Of a DNA stretch of 64,000 bases, positions 16,771 through 25,146 are shown in pieces (position 1 is the first letter of the stretch; each line of letters begins with the position of its first letter). The notes under the pieces were generated by a model, which worked only from the letters and a program-made list of their open reading frames with translations, searched no databases and had not been told where the DNA came from. This stretch comes from Mesorhizobium caraganae (GTDB lineage Bacteria > Pseudomonadota > Alphaproteobacteria > Rhizobiales > Rhizobiaceae): the NCBI RefSeq assembly GCF_016836705.1, contig NZ_JAFCGY010000001.1, forward strand, positions 62,001-126,000, written 5' to 3'. The translations under genes were made by a program, and so were the position numbers.

Positions 16771-18258
16771 ATGGACGCGATGTCTGGACACTCGGCTACC
16801 AGCACCGAGGAAACGCTTGACCCCTCGGACTGGGCCGATGTGCAGGTCCTGTCGCATCGGATCGTTGATGATGCCGTCGCCTATTTGCGCGATGTCAGGC
16901 AACGGCCGGTGTGGCAGGAGATGCCTGGAGATGTGAGAGACTTCTTCACTGCGTCCCTGCCGCAATCGCCAACGCCGCTTGCCGACATCTATGGCGATGT
17001 CGTGGACAAGGTGATGCCCTATCCGATGGGCAACATCCATCCGCGCTTCTGGTCCTGGTATATGGGGTCGAGCAATTTTACGGGCGCCCTCGGCGATTTC
17101 CTGGCGGCCATCCAGGGCTCCAATCTCGGCGGCGGCAACCATGCCGCCGCCCTGATGGACGGCCAGGTGGTCGACTGGTGCAAGCAGATGATGGGCATGC
17201 CGGCTTCGGCCAGCGGCACGCTGGTCAGCGGCGGCTCGATGGCCAACATCATCGGGCTCACCGTGGCGCGCAACACCAAGGCCGGCATCGACGTGCGCGA
17301 GCATGGCGTTTCTGCAATCGAGAAGCCGTTGCGCTTCTATGGTTCGGACCAGATCCACTCCTGCCACCGCAAAGGCATGGAGGCGCTCGGCCTCGGCAAC
17401 AGGGCGTTGCGCCGGATTGCCAGCGACGCCAGCCTGCGCATCGATATCGCGGCTTTGCGGGCGGCGATTGCTGAGGATCGCGCGGCCGGGTTCAAGCCGG
17501 CCTGCATCGTCGGCAATGCCGGCACGGTGAACACCGGCGCCATCGACGATCTGCAGGCGCTGGCCAAGCTGGCGCACGAGGAAGACATGTGGTTCCACGT
17601 CGACGGCTGCATCGGCGCGCTGATTGCGATTGCGCCTGAGAATGCACATCGCGTCGCCGGCATCGAATGGGCCGATTCCATCGCGCTTGATCCGCACAAA
17701 TGGCTGCATGCACCGTTCGAGGCGGGCTGTGCGCTGGTCAGGGATGCCTCGGCGCATCGCAAGACTTTCGCGGTGACGCCGGAATATCTGGAATCGACGC
17801 CGCGCGGCCTCGCTTCCGGGCAATGGCTGCACGATTACGGACTGCAGACGTCACGCGGCTTCAAGGCGCTCAAAGTGTGGATGGCGCTGCGGGAACATGG
17901 CGTCGAGAAGTTCGGCCGCCTGATCGACCAGAATATTGCGCAAGGGCATTATCTCGCGAACCTGATCGAGGCCGAACCGGTGCTTGAGCTGACAGCGCCG
18001 ACCAGCATCAACATCGTCTGCTTCCGCTATCGCGCGGAAGGGCTCGATGGCGAGCGCGCGAAGGCGCTCAACACCGAGATCATGCTGAGGTTGCAGGAAG
18101 AAGGCATCGCCGCCATTTCCGATACGACGGTGCAGGGCCGACATTGCCTCAGGGTGGCGATCAACAACCACCGGACCCGACGCGAGGATCTCGACCTTCT
18201 GGTTGCCGAAACGGTCCGCATTGGAAAAGACATCGATGCTGCTGCAGCACCGGATTGA
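16771..18258 (+). CDS. PLP-dependent amino-acid decarboxylase (group II)
   Basis: A 495-aa enzyme of the glutamate/aromatic-L-amino-acid decarboxylase family, which removes CO2 from an amino acid to give an amine. The PLP lysine is in LDPHKWLHAP (about residue 310). The aspartate is in HVDGCIGA, and the stacking histidine region is HSCHRKG. The GSMANI loop is present. Start at the ATG 16771-16773 follows a GCGGGAG stretch. The cysteine synthase stop is 19 bp upstream, so co-transcription is likely. An aromatic or sulfur amino acid could be the substrate, but the sequence does not decide. Confidence 0.88.
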   Translation: MDAMSGHSATSTEETLDPSDWADVQVLSHRIVDDAVAYLRDVRQRPVWQEMPGDVRDFFTASLPQSPTPLADIYGDVVDKVMPYPMGNIHPRFWSWYMGSSNFTGALGDFLAAIQGSNLGGGNHAAALMDGQVVDWCKQMMGMPASASGTLVSGGSMANIIGLTVARNTKAGIDVREHGVSAIEKPLRFYGSDQIHSCHRKGMEALGLGNRALRRIASDASLRIDIAALRAAIAEDRAAGFKPACIVGNAGTVNTGAIDDLQALAKLAHEEDMWFHVDGCIGALIAIAPENAHRVAGIEWADSIALDPHKWLHAPFEAGCALVRDASAHRKTFAVTPEYLESTPRGLASGQWLHDYGLQTSRGFKALKVWMALREHGVEKFGRLIDQNIAQGHYLANLIEAEPVLELTAPTSINIVCFRYRAEGLDGERAKALNTEIMLRLQEEGIAAISDTTVQGRHCLRVAINNHRTRREDLDLLVAETVRIGKDIDAAAAPD

Positions 18259-18279
18259 AGAGACCGCGGCCAAGCCGTG

Positions 18280-20304
18280 TCATTCGGGCAGGCCGGCCAG
18301 CCGCAGCGCTTCAACATATCTGGCGAAATAGTCCGGCCTGATTTGCCCCACGCGGTGCTTGAGGTTGGAAAGCGTCAGTTCGGGGTCGAGCCGCAGCGAG
18401 CGCGCGATATGCTTGCTCGCGGCATCCAACCTGCCGGCCATGGCATTGCTAGCGGCCGCGACGCGTAGTCCGGTGAGATAGTATGGCTGCGCGCGGGAAG
18501 CAGCCTCGGCGAGCGGCCAGGCGGCGGCGTAGCGACCAGCCGCGAAATGGGCGAAGGCGGTGAAACACTGCATGAAGAAGGTCAGCGGATCGAGCGGGCT
18601 CAGCCTCCTTGCCCGCGACAGGTGCTCGATGGCGATGTCCGGATCGTCGTAGCAGGCCTTGAGGCAGCCACTGGCGCTCCAGGCGGCCGCGCAGTTAGGG
18701 TTCAGCACGAGCGCGCGGTCGACCAGTGCCGAGCCGGCCTCGTAGTCGCCGATGACATAGCCCAGCGCGAGGCCGCTGAAGGCCAGCGCCACAGCGTCGT
18801 CTTGGTCGGCAATGGCTACGTTGCCGGCCAGTCGGGAGACCTCAGCGCTCTCCTTCTGCGGGTCAGTCATCCAGCCATTCGCCATTCGCCAGAAATAGCA
18901 CCAGGCCGCAGCGCCCTTCGCGGCGGCAAAATCGGGATCGAGCTCGATGGCCTTGTAGAACTGCGGGAGCGCGACCTCCTGCCCCTCCCTCGTCCAGCAG
19001 TAAAGGCTCGCCATGCCGCGCAAATAGTGGTCATAGGCGTCGAGACTTTCGGTGGGTTTGCGCTTGGCGCGCGCCATCTCTGCCTGTTCGAGCTTGGGCG
19101 AAATCGCGCCGATGACGCTGGAAGCGACGAGGTCTTGCAGTTCGAACACCTCCGAGACGCCGCCTTCGAAGCGGTCGGCCCAGAGACTCACACCCGCCGC
19201 CGCCTCGATGAGTTGGCCCGCCACGCGCAGCCGGCTGCCGGCCTTGCGGACGCTGCCCTCCAGCACGTAGCGCACACCGAGTTCCCTCGCCACGCGCGTG
19301 ACGTCGACCGCCTGGCCCTTGTAGGCGAAGGCGGAGTTCCGCGCGATCACGAACAGCCAGCTCACATGCGATAGCGCCGTCGTGATCTCCTCGACCACGC
19401 CGTCGGTGAAATAGTCTTGCTCGGCGTCGCCGCTCATGTTCTGGAATGGCAGCACCGCGATCGACGGCTTTTCCGGCACCGAAACGGTAGGGCGCAGCGG
19501 CTCCACCTTCGCTTCCAGGCGGGAAAGTCCGATCTTAGGCGGGCCGCCATCGGCCATGGGTTCCTTCAAACGCCCCATGCTGGGCGCTTCGATGCGTTCG
19601 ACCAGCGCCCGCGTCGCCTCTTCCGGCTCGACTCCGAGCTCACGCTTCAGTGCTTCCTTGCAGGCCAGAAACTGGCGGAAGGCATCGTTGGTCTTGCCGT
19701 GGCGGTGGAGGATGCGGATCAGGGCGCGGTGGGCCTGCTCGGCGCATGGGTCGAGAGTCACCAGCCGTTCGGCCAGTCTTTCACAGGCCTGTTCCTCGCG
19801 CGGACCGAGTTCCGGCAAAAGGCTTAGCCGCTCGACCAGGTCCAGCGCCTTGCGGGTATAGTTCGCCCGAAGCGGCGCAAGCCACTCGTCGATCTCGTGT
19901 GAGAATGACAGCCCGTCGAGCAGGTCGCCCCGGTAGAGGTCGGCCGCTGCGGCGAGGCTCGCACCGTCATCGGCCTGAATCTTCCGGTCGAAAATCCAGA
20001 TGTCAGCTTCATCGGCGTTCGCCGCCAGCCAGATGGTGTCGGCATTGCCTTCGATGCGAATGGTCTCGTCGCCGGCGGACGGAAACAGCCGCCTGATGTC
20101 GACCAAGGCCTGGCGCAGGCTATTTCGCGCCTGCTGCTCGCCGCTGCCTGCCCACAGCATCGCCGCCACCCTCTCGCGGCGAAGGCCCTTGGGCCCAGCC
20201 AAAACGAGCGCAGCAAAGAGCAGCGACGTCTTGCGCGTCGCGAAATGCAGAGGTTCCCCGCCTCCAGAGACAACCTCGATGTCCCCAAGCAATCGGATAT
20301 GCAC
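18280..20304 (-). CDS. SARP-like BTAD/TPR transcriptional regulator 2
   Basis: A 674-aa paralogue of the 13437-15476 protein with the same order. An N-terminal winged helix (MHIRLLGDIEVVSGGGE) and BTAD run to about 240. A TolB-like domain follows, with IAVLPFQNMSGDAEQDYF near residue 290 and VRYVLEGSVRKAG after it. TPR-like repeats end the protein. No cyclase catalytic domain is present. It converges on the decarboxylase gene (21-bp gap). CGTGAAAC (20314-20321) and GTTTCACG (20397-20404) in its upstream region are inverted copies that might be an operator. Confidence 0.85.
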   Translation of the reverse strand: MHIRLLGDIEVVSGGGEPLHFATRKTSLLFAALVLAGPKGLRRERVAAMLWAGSGEQQARNSLRQALVDIRRLFPSAGDETIRIEGNADTIWLAANADEADIWIFDRKIQADDGASLAAAADLYRGDLLDGLSFSHEIDEWLAPLRANYTRKALDLVERLSLLPELGPREEQACERLAERLVTLDPCAEQAHRALIRILHRHGKTNDAFRQFLACKEALKRELGVEPEEATRALVERIEAPSMGRLKEPMADGGPPKIGLSRLEAKVEPLRPTVSVPEKPSIAVLPFQNMSGDAEQDYFTDGVVEEITTALSHVSWLFVIARNSAFAYKGQAVDVTRVARELGVRYVLEGSVRKAGSRLRVAGQLIEAAAGVSLWADRFEGGVSEVFELQDLVASSVIGAISPKLEQAEMARAKRKPTESLDAYDHYLRGMASLYCWTREGQEVALPQFYKAIELDPDFAAAKGAAAWCYFWRMANGWMTDPQKESAEVSRLAGNVAIADQDDAVALAFSGLALGYVIGDYEAGSALVDRALVLNPNCAAAWSASGCLKACYDDPDIAIEHLSRARRLSPLDPLTFFMQCFTAFAHFAAGRYAAAWPLAEAASRAQPYYLTGLRVAAASNAMAGRLDAASKHIARSLRLDPELTLSNLKHRVGQIRPDYFARYVEALRLAGLPE

Positions 20305-20468
20305 CCCGACCCCCGTGAAACAGCCCCCGGCAGAATATCACGTCCCGCTGTCGACTTAACGACGATTTAGCGCTTCCATCCGCAGTTTTTTCTGCCGTTT
20401 CACGCCTGGATGAACATTGGCAAAGCGAGCCGATGGGACATTGCCCTCGTGAGTTCGAAACAGGGAGA

Positions 20469-20756
20469 ATGACAGTGACCTACATCGGCCTCAGGACCTT
20501 CCAGCCGACTTCACGTTTTGCCGACTCGCTCGCCGCCCATGTCACGACCGTCATCGCCGGGCTTCGGCGCCGGTATCAGGACGCCATGCAACGCAGGGCT
20601 TTGGCCGGCCTGTCGATATCGGAACTGAAGGACTTCGGCTATCCAGCCGATGAAGCTCCCGCCGATGTCGCAGCTCGCGGCCGCATCGCCGGGCGCAGTT
20701 GCCTTGCAGGCTCTTCTCATCCCTCGCCGGCGGCAAGCCGGGCGCCAGGCAGATAG
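20469..20756 (+). CDS. DUF1127-like small protein
   Basis: A 95-aa protein whose middle matches the DUF1127 motif: a basic helix, then RRALAGLSISELKDFGY. Family members are usually about 50-70 aa. The extra C-terminal tail runs 40 bp into the convergent YCII gene and looks non-conserved. Two starts compete: ATG at 20469 sits too close to GGGAG, and GTG at 20476 is spaced better but in another frame, so ATG is kept. The role of DUF1127 proteins in rhizobia is linked to RNA turnover and phosphate or carbon physiology, but is not established for this member. Confidence 0.7.
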   Translation: MTVTYIGLRTFQPTSRFADSLAAHVTTVIAGLRRRYQDAMQRRALAGLSISELKDFGYPADEAPADVAARGRIAGRSCLAGSSHPSPAASRAPGR

Positions 20757-21097
20757 AGCAGGATCGGGCGGATTTCGTAGACTGCCGAAGGGTTCACGCG
20801 CCTCAGGTCACGCGCCGCCGCGATGGCTTCATCCTGGGTGGCGCAGTCGAGCACATACAGACCCAGCAATTGCTCCTTGGTCTCGGCGAATGGACCGTCG
20901 ATGACGGTGCCTTCTCCGGGACCGCGCAGCGTGACGGCGTCGGCGGTCGCGCCCAGCCTTGCCGCCGGCCCAAGCTTGCCCTCACGGGTCAGCCTGGCAT
21001 TGACCTCGAGCAGGTCGTGCATCAGCGCCGCATCCTGCTGCGGCGTCAGGGACTGGATGGTCTGTTCGACGTGATAGGCCAGGATGGCGTAAAACAT
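20717..21097 (-). CDS. YCII-related (DGPF) domain protein
   Basis: A 126-aa cytosolic protein with the DGPF motif in VIDGPFAETKEQLLGLYVLD. This is the hallmark of the YCII/DGPF family, whose members often accompany ECF sigma factors in rhizobia. No sigma factor gene is next to it here. It converges with the DUF1127 gene, overlapping by 40 bp, and lies 93 bp from the histidine kinase stop. Biochemical function is unknown; a small-molecule dehydratase or lactonase-like role has been suggested for relatives. Confidence 0.88.
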   Translation of the reverse strand: MFYAILAYHVEQTIQSLTPQQDAALMHDLLEVNARLTREGKLGPAARLGATADAVTLRGPGEGTVIDGPFAETKEQLLGLYVLDCATQDEAIAAARDLRRVNPSAVYEIRPILLYLPGARLAAGEG

Positions 21098-21190
21098 GCG
21101 GCGATCTCCTCCTGTTCGAGCGGCCGCACTATTGCAAGGTTGGGTTGGCCGATCCAGCCCCGGTGCCCATCGAGACGGTAGTCTGCTGCC

Positions 21191-22600
21191 TTATGCCGCC
21201 AGTGGCAGGCTGAGTTCCGTCAGCAGGCCGCCGCCGGGATGGTTGGACAGATGGACCTCGCCGCCGGCGGCACGCGCAATGTTGCGGGCAATGGTCAGGC
21301 CGAGGCCAAGGCCGCCGGTCTGGCGATTGCGCGACTGCTCCAGCCGCACGAAGGAACCAAACACCTGGTCGAGCTGCGCCTGCGGGATGCCCGGTCCCTC
21401 GTCGCGGATGACCAGCGTGATCGTGCCGTCCGACTGGCGCAGGCTGAGATGAGCCTTCTTGCCGTAGGTCACGGCATTCTGGACGAGGTTGTTGACGCAG
21501 CGTTTGAGCGCCACCGGCCGCGCCATGCAGACCATGCCACGCGGCCTGGCGCCGTCATGGTCGAACGAGACGTCTTCGAAACCGTCGGCGATCGATTCCA
21601 CCAGCGACCAGAAATCGATCCGCTCGCTCTTCTCCTCGGTGACTTCGAAGGTAGCGAAGTCGATGACGGAGCTGGCAATGCTCTCGATGTCGGCGAGGTC
21701 GTGGGCCAGCGCCTCGCGCGCCGTCGATTTGCGCAGGAGTTCGAGGCGCAGCCGCATGCGGGTCAGCGGCGTGCGCAGGTCGTGTGCGAGCGCAGCGGCA
21801 AGGTGTTCGCGGTCCTCGACATAGTCGCGCAGCCGGACCTGCATGGCGTTGACGGCTTTCGCCGCGGCGCGGATCTCGCGGCTGCCGGTCTCGGCGATCG
21901 GCGGGCTTTTCAGATCCGTACCGATCCGATTTACTGCCGTTTCCATCATCCGATAGGGCGCCGTCAGCCGGCGCAGTGACCAGATCGACATGATCACCAC
22001 CAGGGCTGCGATCAGCGAATAGAGCGGCAGGCTGTCGAAGCTCAATATCGGCCCGACCGGCGTGTTGGGCTCGGTGAAATTCAGCCATTGGCCGTCGGCG
22101 AAGCGGACCGATGCCGTCAGCTTGTCACTCTGGGCGAAGCTCGCCGCCAGTCCCAGGAGGTCGCGCTCCACCGCACCGACATCCTTGGTGAGCACCACGC
22201 CGCCAGGCGTGTTGGCCGCCTGCGATGCAGGATCGCGCCGGACGCGTGCGTCGGTGATGCCGAATTTCGACAGCCGTCCGACCAGTATGTCCTCGAGCTC
22301 GGCCAGTTCGTCGTCGCCGGCGATCGACGAGGTGACCGCGGGCGTGTCCGAAACGGTCAATGCATAAGTGGCGTTGAACAGGCCGGACGCCGTCAGCTTG
22401 CGCTGATCGGGCGTGTCGTCATGCATCAACTGTACCAGCGAATACGCGCGGTCGTTGAGCCGGTAGAGATCGACCTCGTCATTGGCGACGGCGCGGTCGC
22501 GCGAGACGATATAGAGGGTGGCAACCTGGCTGATCAGCAGGCCGGCAATGACGATGAGCAAAACCCAGACCGGCAGGGTTTGCGGCAACAGGCGTCTCAT
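21191..22600 (-). CDS. Sensor histidine kinase
   Basis: A 469-aa inner-membrane kinase. A first membrane segment lies at about residues 10-32, a periplasmic domain to about 190, a second membrane segment at about 193-212, then a HAMP-like linker. The H-box is ALAHDLRTPLTRMR with the phospho-acceptor His near 272. The ATP domain has NLVQNAVTYG, DEGPGIP and GLGLGLTIA. Its start overlaps the stop of the response regulator gene by 4 bp, so the two are coupled. The signal is unknown. Confidence 0.95.
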   Translation of the reverse strand: MRRLLPQTLPVWVLLIVIAGLLISQVATLYIVSRDRAVANDEVDLYRLNDRAYSLVQLMHDDTPDQRKLTASGLFNATYALTVSDTPAVTSSIAGDDELAELEDILVGRLSKFGITDARVRRDPASQAANTPGGVVLTKDVGAVERDLLGLAASFAQSDKLTASVRFADGQWLNFTEPNTPVGPILSFDSLPLYSLIAALVVIMSIWSLRRLTAPYRMMETAVNRIGTDLKSPPIAETGSREIRAAAKAVNAMQVRLRDYVEDREHLAAALAHDLRTPLTRMRLRLELLRKSTAREALAHDLADIESIASSVIDFATFEVTEEKSERIDFWSLVESIADGFEDVSFDHDGARPRGMVCMARPVALKRCVNNLVQNAVTYGKKAHLSLRQSDGTITLVIRDEGPGIPQAQLDQVFGSFVRLEQSRNRQTGGLGLGLTIARNIARAAGGEVHLSNHPGGGLLTELSLPLAA

Positions 22601-23313
22601 TCGGAGGTGGTCTCGGGCAGGAACTGGTAGCCGCCGCTGCGCACCGTCAGAATCAGTTTCGGCGTCTTGGGATCGTCTTCCATCTTGCGCCTGAGACGGC
22701 TGACCAGAATGTCGATGCTGCGGTCGAAGGAATAGTCGCTGTCGCCGCCGGAAAGCTCGATGAGCTGGTCTCGGGTGAGCACGCGCTGTGCGCTCTTGAC
22801 GAAGGTCTGCAGCAGGTTGAACTCCGCCATGGTCAGCTCGACCCTGACGTCGCCCGGCGCCATCAGCCTTCGGCGCGAACAGTCCATCGTCCAGCCGGCG
22901 AAATGGTAGATCTGCTTGGTGCTGGCGCGCTTCGGTTCGGCAGCGCCATTGCGCCTGAGCACAGCGCGGATACGGGCCAGAAGCTCGCGCGGATCGAAGG
23001 GTTTGGGCACATAATCGTCTGCGCCCATTTCGAGGCCGACGACGCGGTCGGTGGTCTCGGTGACCGCAGTCAGCATGATGATCGGTGTCGAATAGCTGGC
23101 GCGCAGGTCGCGGCAGAGCTCCAGCCCGCTCTTTCCCGGCAGCATCACATCGAGAACGATCAGGTCGACCTGCGTGCGGCGCAGTATGTCCTCCATCTCG
23201 ATGCCGTCGGCGGCAACCGTGGTGCGCAGGCCGCGCTTCTGGAAGAATTCCTGAAGCAGGTCGCGAATGCCCTTGTCGTCGTCGACGATCAGTATGTGCG
23301 CATCGGATTTCAC
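22597..23313 (-). CDS. OmpR-family response regulator
   Basis: A 238-aa regulator. The receiver has the acidic pair VDDDK, the phospho-Asp in IVLDVMLPG (about residue 54), T in MLTA and K in VPKPFDP. The winged helix follows with ELTMAEFNLL and RSIDILVSRLRRK. I place the start at GTG 23311-23313, preceded by AGGA at a good distance, which gives the normal family length. The frame stays open upstream to 23451 without a better site. It is the first gene of the pair with the kinase and is divergent from two small exported proteins. Confidence 0.93.
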   Translation of the reverse strand: MKSDAHILIVDDDKGIRDLLQEFFQKRGLRTTVAADGIEMEDILRRTQVDLIVLDVMLPGKSGLELCRDLRASYSTPIIMLTAVTETTDRVVGLEMGADDYVPKPFDPRELLARIRAVLRRNGAAEPKRASTKQIYHFAGWTMDCSRRRLMAPGDVRVELTMAEFNLLQTFVKSAQRVLTRDQLIELSGGDSDYSFDRSIDILVSRLRRKMEDDPKTPKLILTVRSGGYQFLPETTSE

Positions 23314-23441
23314 GGCGATCCTGTCATTGTTGGCGGGCCAGTCGGTGGCCGCCCTTGAGTCTGCTTTGGCGACGTCACCCACACGATAGAATTCTGGCCA
23401 CATGTTGGCCAGCGGCGATGATCGCCTGCAGAGCCGATTTG

Positions 23442-23473
23442 CCAGAAACAATCCAGAAACAAAATTCTATAGT
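23442..23473 (+). promoter_or_regulatory. Tandem 11-bp repeat and -10 element, candidate OmpR-type site
   Basis: CCAGAAACAAT (23442-23452) is followed directly by CCAGAAACAAA (23453-23463), an 11-bp tandem repeat. TATAGT at 23468-23473 is a plausible -10, placing the repeat over the -35 position. OmpR-type regulators bind tandem sites of about 10-11 bp period. The region is between the response regulator gene and the exported-protein genes. Confidence 0.5.
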
Positions 23474-23570
23474 CCGGAAAAACTTCCGAAAAAAATCAAA
23501 GGCATAAAGGGTGCCGTGGCGGTCAGGTCATCGGCTGCGACGCTAGTCTCCGGAGTAACGGACATTACCA

Positions 23571-23873
23571 ATGCACAGGTTCACGATCAGCTTGATGGGT
23601 GCGCTGTTCAGCATTTCGCTCGTCACGGCCGCGGTCGCAGCCTCCAGCGCAAAGGTGACGCCGATCACAAGGAGCGAGCGCTGCATCGATCTCAATCGCC
23701 AGGTAGACGAAGCCCTCGAAACCCATGCCGCGGCAACGCAGGTCACCGCGGCGAAAGCACTGCAAAGAAAGGGAAACCGGTTCTGCGCCAACAAGAAACA
23801 GGCACAGGGTATCCGGATGCTCGCGAACGCTTTGAAGCTGCTTGGAGTGACACCGATCGACCCGGTTCAGTGA
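23571..23873 (+). CDS. Small exported protein, 100 aa
   Basis: Residues 1-23 form a clear signal peptide (hydrophobic core, cut after AVA). The mature part is about 77 residues with two cysteines (RCIDL and RFCAN) that could form a disulfide. I recognise no family. A long leader of about 90 nt separates it from the candidate promoter at 23442-23473. It precedes another small exported protein by 37 bp and is divergent from an OmpR-type regulator, suggesting envelope-stress or surface-related expression. Function is unknown. Confidence 0.7.
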   Translation: MHRFTISLMGALFSISLVTAAVAASSAKVTPITRSERCIDLNRQVDEALETHAAATQVTAAKALQRKGNRFCANKKQAQGIRMLANALKLLGVTPIDPVQ

Positions 23874-23910
23874 CACTCAAACCGACCCGCACAAAGAAGG
23901 AAATGAAGCC

Positions 23911-24138
23911 ATGAAAAAGTCCATCCTCTCCGCCACCGGTCTCGCCGTCGCTCTCGCTTTCGCGATGCCGGCTCTGGGCAATGCCGCTGCCACCACGACC
24001 GCTGCTCCGGCTGCCTCGACGACCGCTCCGGCGACCACGACCGCCAAGCCCCCGGTGAAGAAGGTCGTCGCCAAGAAGCCCGTCAAGAAGCACAAGAAGG
24101 CCAAGAAGGTCGTCAAGAAGGACGCTCCGAAGGCCTGA
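23911..24138 (+). CDS. Small exported Lys/Ala/Pro-rich polycationic protein
   Basis: A 75-aa protein with a signal peptide at residues 1-26 (cut near GNAAA). The mature region is low-complexity: an Ala/Thr/Pro segment, then a Lys-rich tail with repeated VKK, AKK and KKHKK units and almost no acidic residues. The composition resembles histone H1-like tails or cationic peptides, but the signal peptide places it outside the cytoplasm. AAGGAAATGAAGCC precedes the ATG, a good ribosome-binding site. A strong hairpin follows the stop. Binding to lipopolysaccharide, peptidoglycan or extracellular DNA is a guess. Confidence 0.75.
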   Translation: MKKSILSATGLAVALAFAMPALGNAAATTTAAPAASTTAPATTTAKPPVKKVVAKKPVKKHKKAKKVVKKDAPKA

Positions 24139-24169
24139 TCCAGACCAACCCAATAGGGTTGTCTGTAAC

Positions 24170-24205
24170 AAGGCCGCTCCAGCACCCCCCGGCTGGAGCG
24201 GCCTT
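24170..24205 (+). terminator. Hairpin after the polycationic protein gene
   Basis: AAGGCCGCTCCAG and CTGGAGCGGCCTT form a perfect 13-bp stem with a C-rich loop, 32 bp after the stop at 24138. Only a short mixed T/G stretch follows, so termination may be partial. Confidence 0.7.
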
Positions 24206-24298
24206 GTCGTATCTGACAAGCATGATTATCCCGTTGATGGGTGCCGGCCACCCAGGACTTTAACCCGTTTGCAATGCCGGTCCGATAGGACAGCCAGC

Positions 24299-24637
24299 AT
24301 GAAGAAGCGGCTTTCATCCATTCTGCGCTCGACGGCCATTGGCGGCCTTGTCGCCTCGGCTGTGGTCAGGGTGCTGATCCAGTTTACCGCCAGCCCGGTG
24401 CCCGATCCGGTGAGCGGGCGCACCGAGCCGTCGCTGTTCGCGCCGGCCATCTCCAGCAACTGGCAATACATAACGCCATGGCAGAGCCTGCTGCTTACGC
24501 TGCTCACCGGCGGCGCGCTGGCCTGCTTTGCCGGCTGGCTTGCTGTCGCCTGGATGAAGCGCAAGGTAGATGCGGCCAGGTCCGCCTCAGCAGGGCCATT
24601 CCACGCTCGTCGCACCGTCGACCGCCAGGGCCGTTGA
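24299..24637 (+). CDS. Hypothetical membrane protein, 112 aa
   Basis: Two hydrophobic segments are visible, at about residues 12-30 and 65-88. The second is followed by a basic MKRKVDAAR stretch, giving a small two-span inner-membrane protein. The ATG at 24299 is preceded by AGGA. No family is recognised. It is in the same direction as the exported proteins upstream and clpS downstream, but separated by a terminator and by 132 bp. Confidence 0.6.
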   Translation: MKKRLSSILRSTAIGGLVASAVVRVLIQFTASPVPDPVSGRTEPSLFAPAISSNWQYITPWQSLLLTLLTGGALACFAGWLAVAWMKRKVDAARSASAGPFHARRTVDRQGR

Positions 24638-24769
24638 ACCGTACCGGACAGTTCCTAAATTTGTGAATGGCAGCACTCCCGGGAAGCCGGTTTCGCGCGC
24701 CGATCAAAATGGACGACTGCTTTCCCCCATGACAAAGTGAGAGCGACCCTCGCGCAATGCCGGTTTCCG

Positions 24770-25075
24770 ATGCCTGAGATTGTCTCCAAACCCCGCACCA
24801 AGACCAAGCCGCAGACCGAGCGGCCTAAGCTCTACAAGGTCATCCTCATCAATGACGATTTCACGCCGCGCGAATTCGTGGTGACGGTGTTGAAGGGCGA
24901 GTTTAAGCTCAGCGAAGACCAGGCGCGCCGGGTGATGATCACCGCCCACCAGCGAGGCGTCTGCGTCGTCGCCGTGTTCACCAGGGACGTGGCCGAGACC
25001 AAGGCGACCCGAGCCACCGATGCCGGCAAGGCCAAGGGCTATCCGCTGCTATTTACGACGGAGCCCGAAGAATAG
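24770..25075 (+). CDS. clpS: ATP-dependent Clp protease adaptor ClpS (ClpS2-like)
   Basis: A 101-aa adaptor that hands N-degron substrates to ClpAP. The core has KVILINDDFTPREFVVTVL with the conserved Asn-Asp-Asp, then ITAHQRGVCVVAVFTRDVAETK. Rhizobia usually carry two ClpS proteins. The KLYKVILINDD start of the core and EFKLSEDQAR fit the less common ClpS2 type rather than ClpS1. The start is set at ATG 24770; an in-frame GTG at 24737 would add 11 residues. No clpA lies beside it in this window. Confidence 0.9.
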   Translation: MPEIVSKPRTKTKPQTERPKLYKVILINDDFTPREFVVTVLKGEFKLSEDQARRVMITAHQRGVCVVAVFTRDVAETKATRATDAGKAKGYPLLFTTEPEE

Positions 25076-25111
25076 GGCTCATGGGCGGTTGACGAAGCCA
25101 TCCGTGACAGC

Positions 25112-25146
25112 CTCTTTCTCCCCGTATAGGGACGGGGAGAAGGAAG
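25112..25146. repeat. REP-like palindrome at a gene 3' end
   Basis: Arms TTCTCCCCGT (25116-25125) and ACGGGGAGAA (25132-25141) repeat the palindrome core seen around the DUF559 unit. It lies between the clpS stop and the stop of the convergent membrane protein gene (25147). Confidence 0.75.

Noticed and set aside
13437..20304. The two large regulators as adenylate cyclases
   Set aside because: The TolB-like and TPR parts resemble cyclase-associated proteins, but no catalytic cyclase domain is present.
23314..23451. Longer response regulator starting at 23451 or 23403
   Set aside because: The extra residues are not receiver-like and have no ribosome-binding site. GTG 23313 gives normal length with AGGA upstream.
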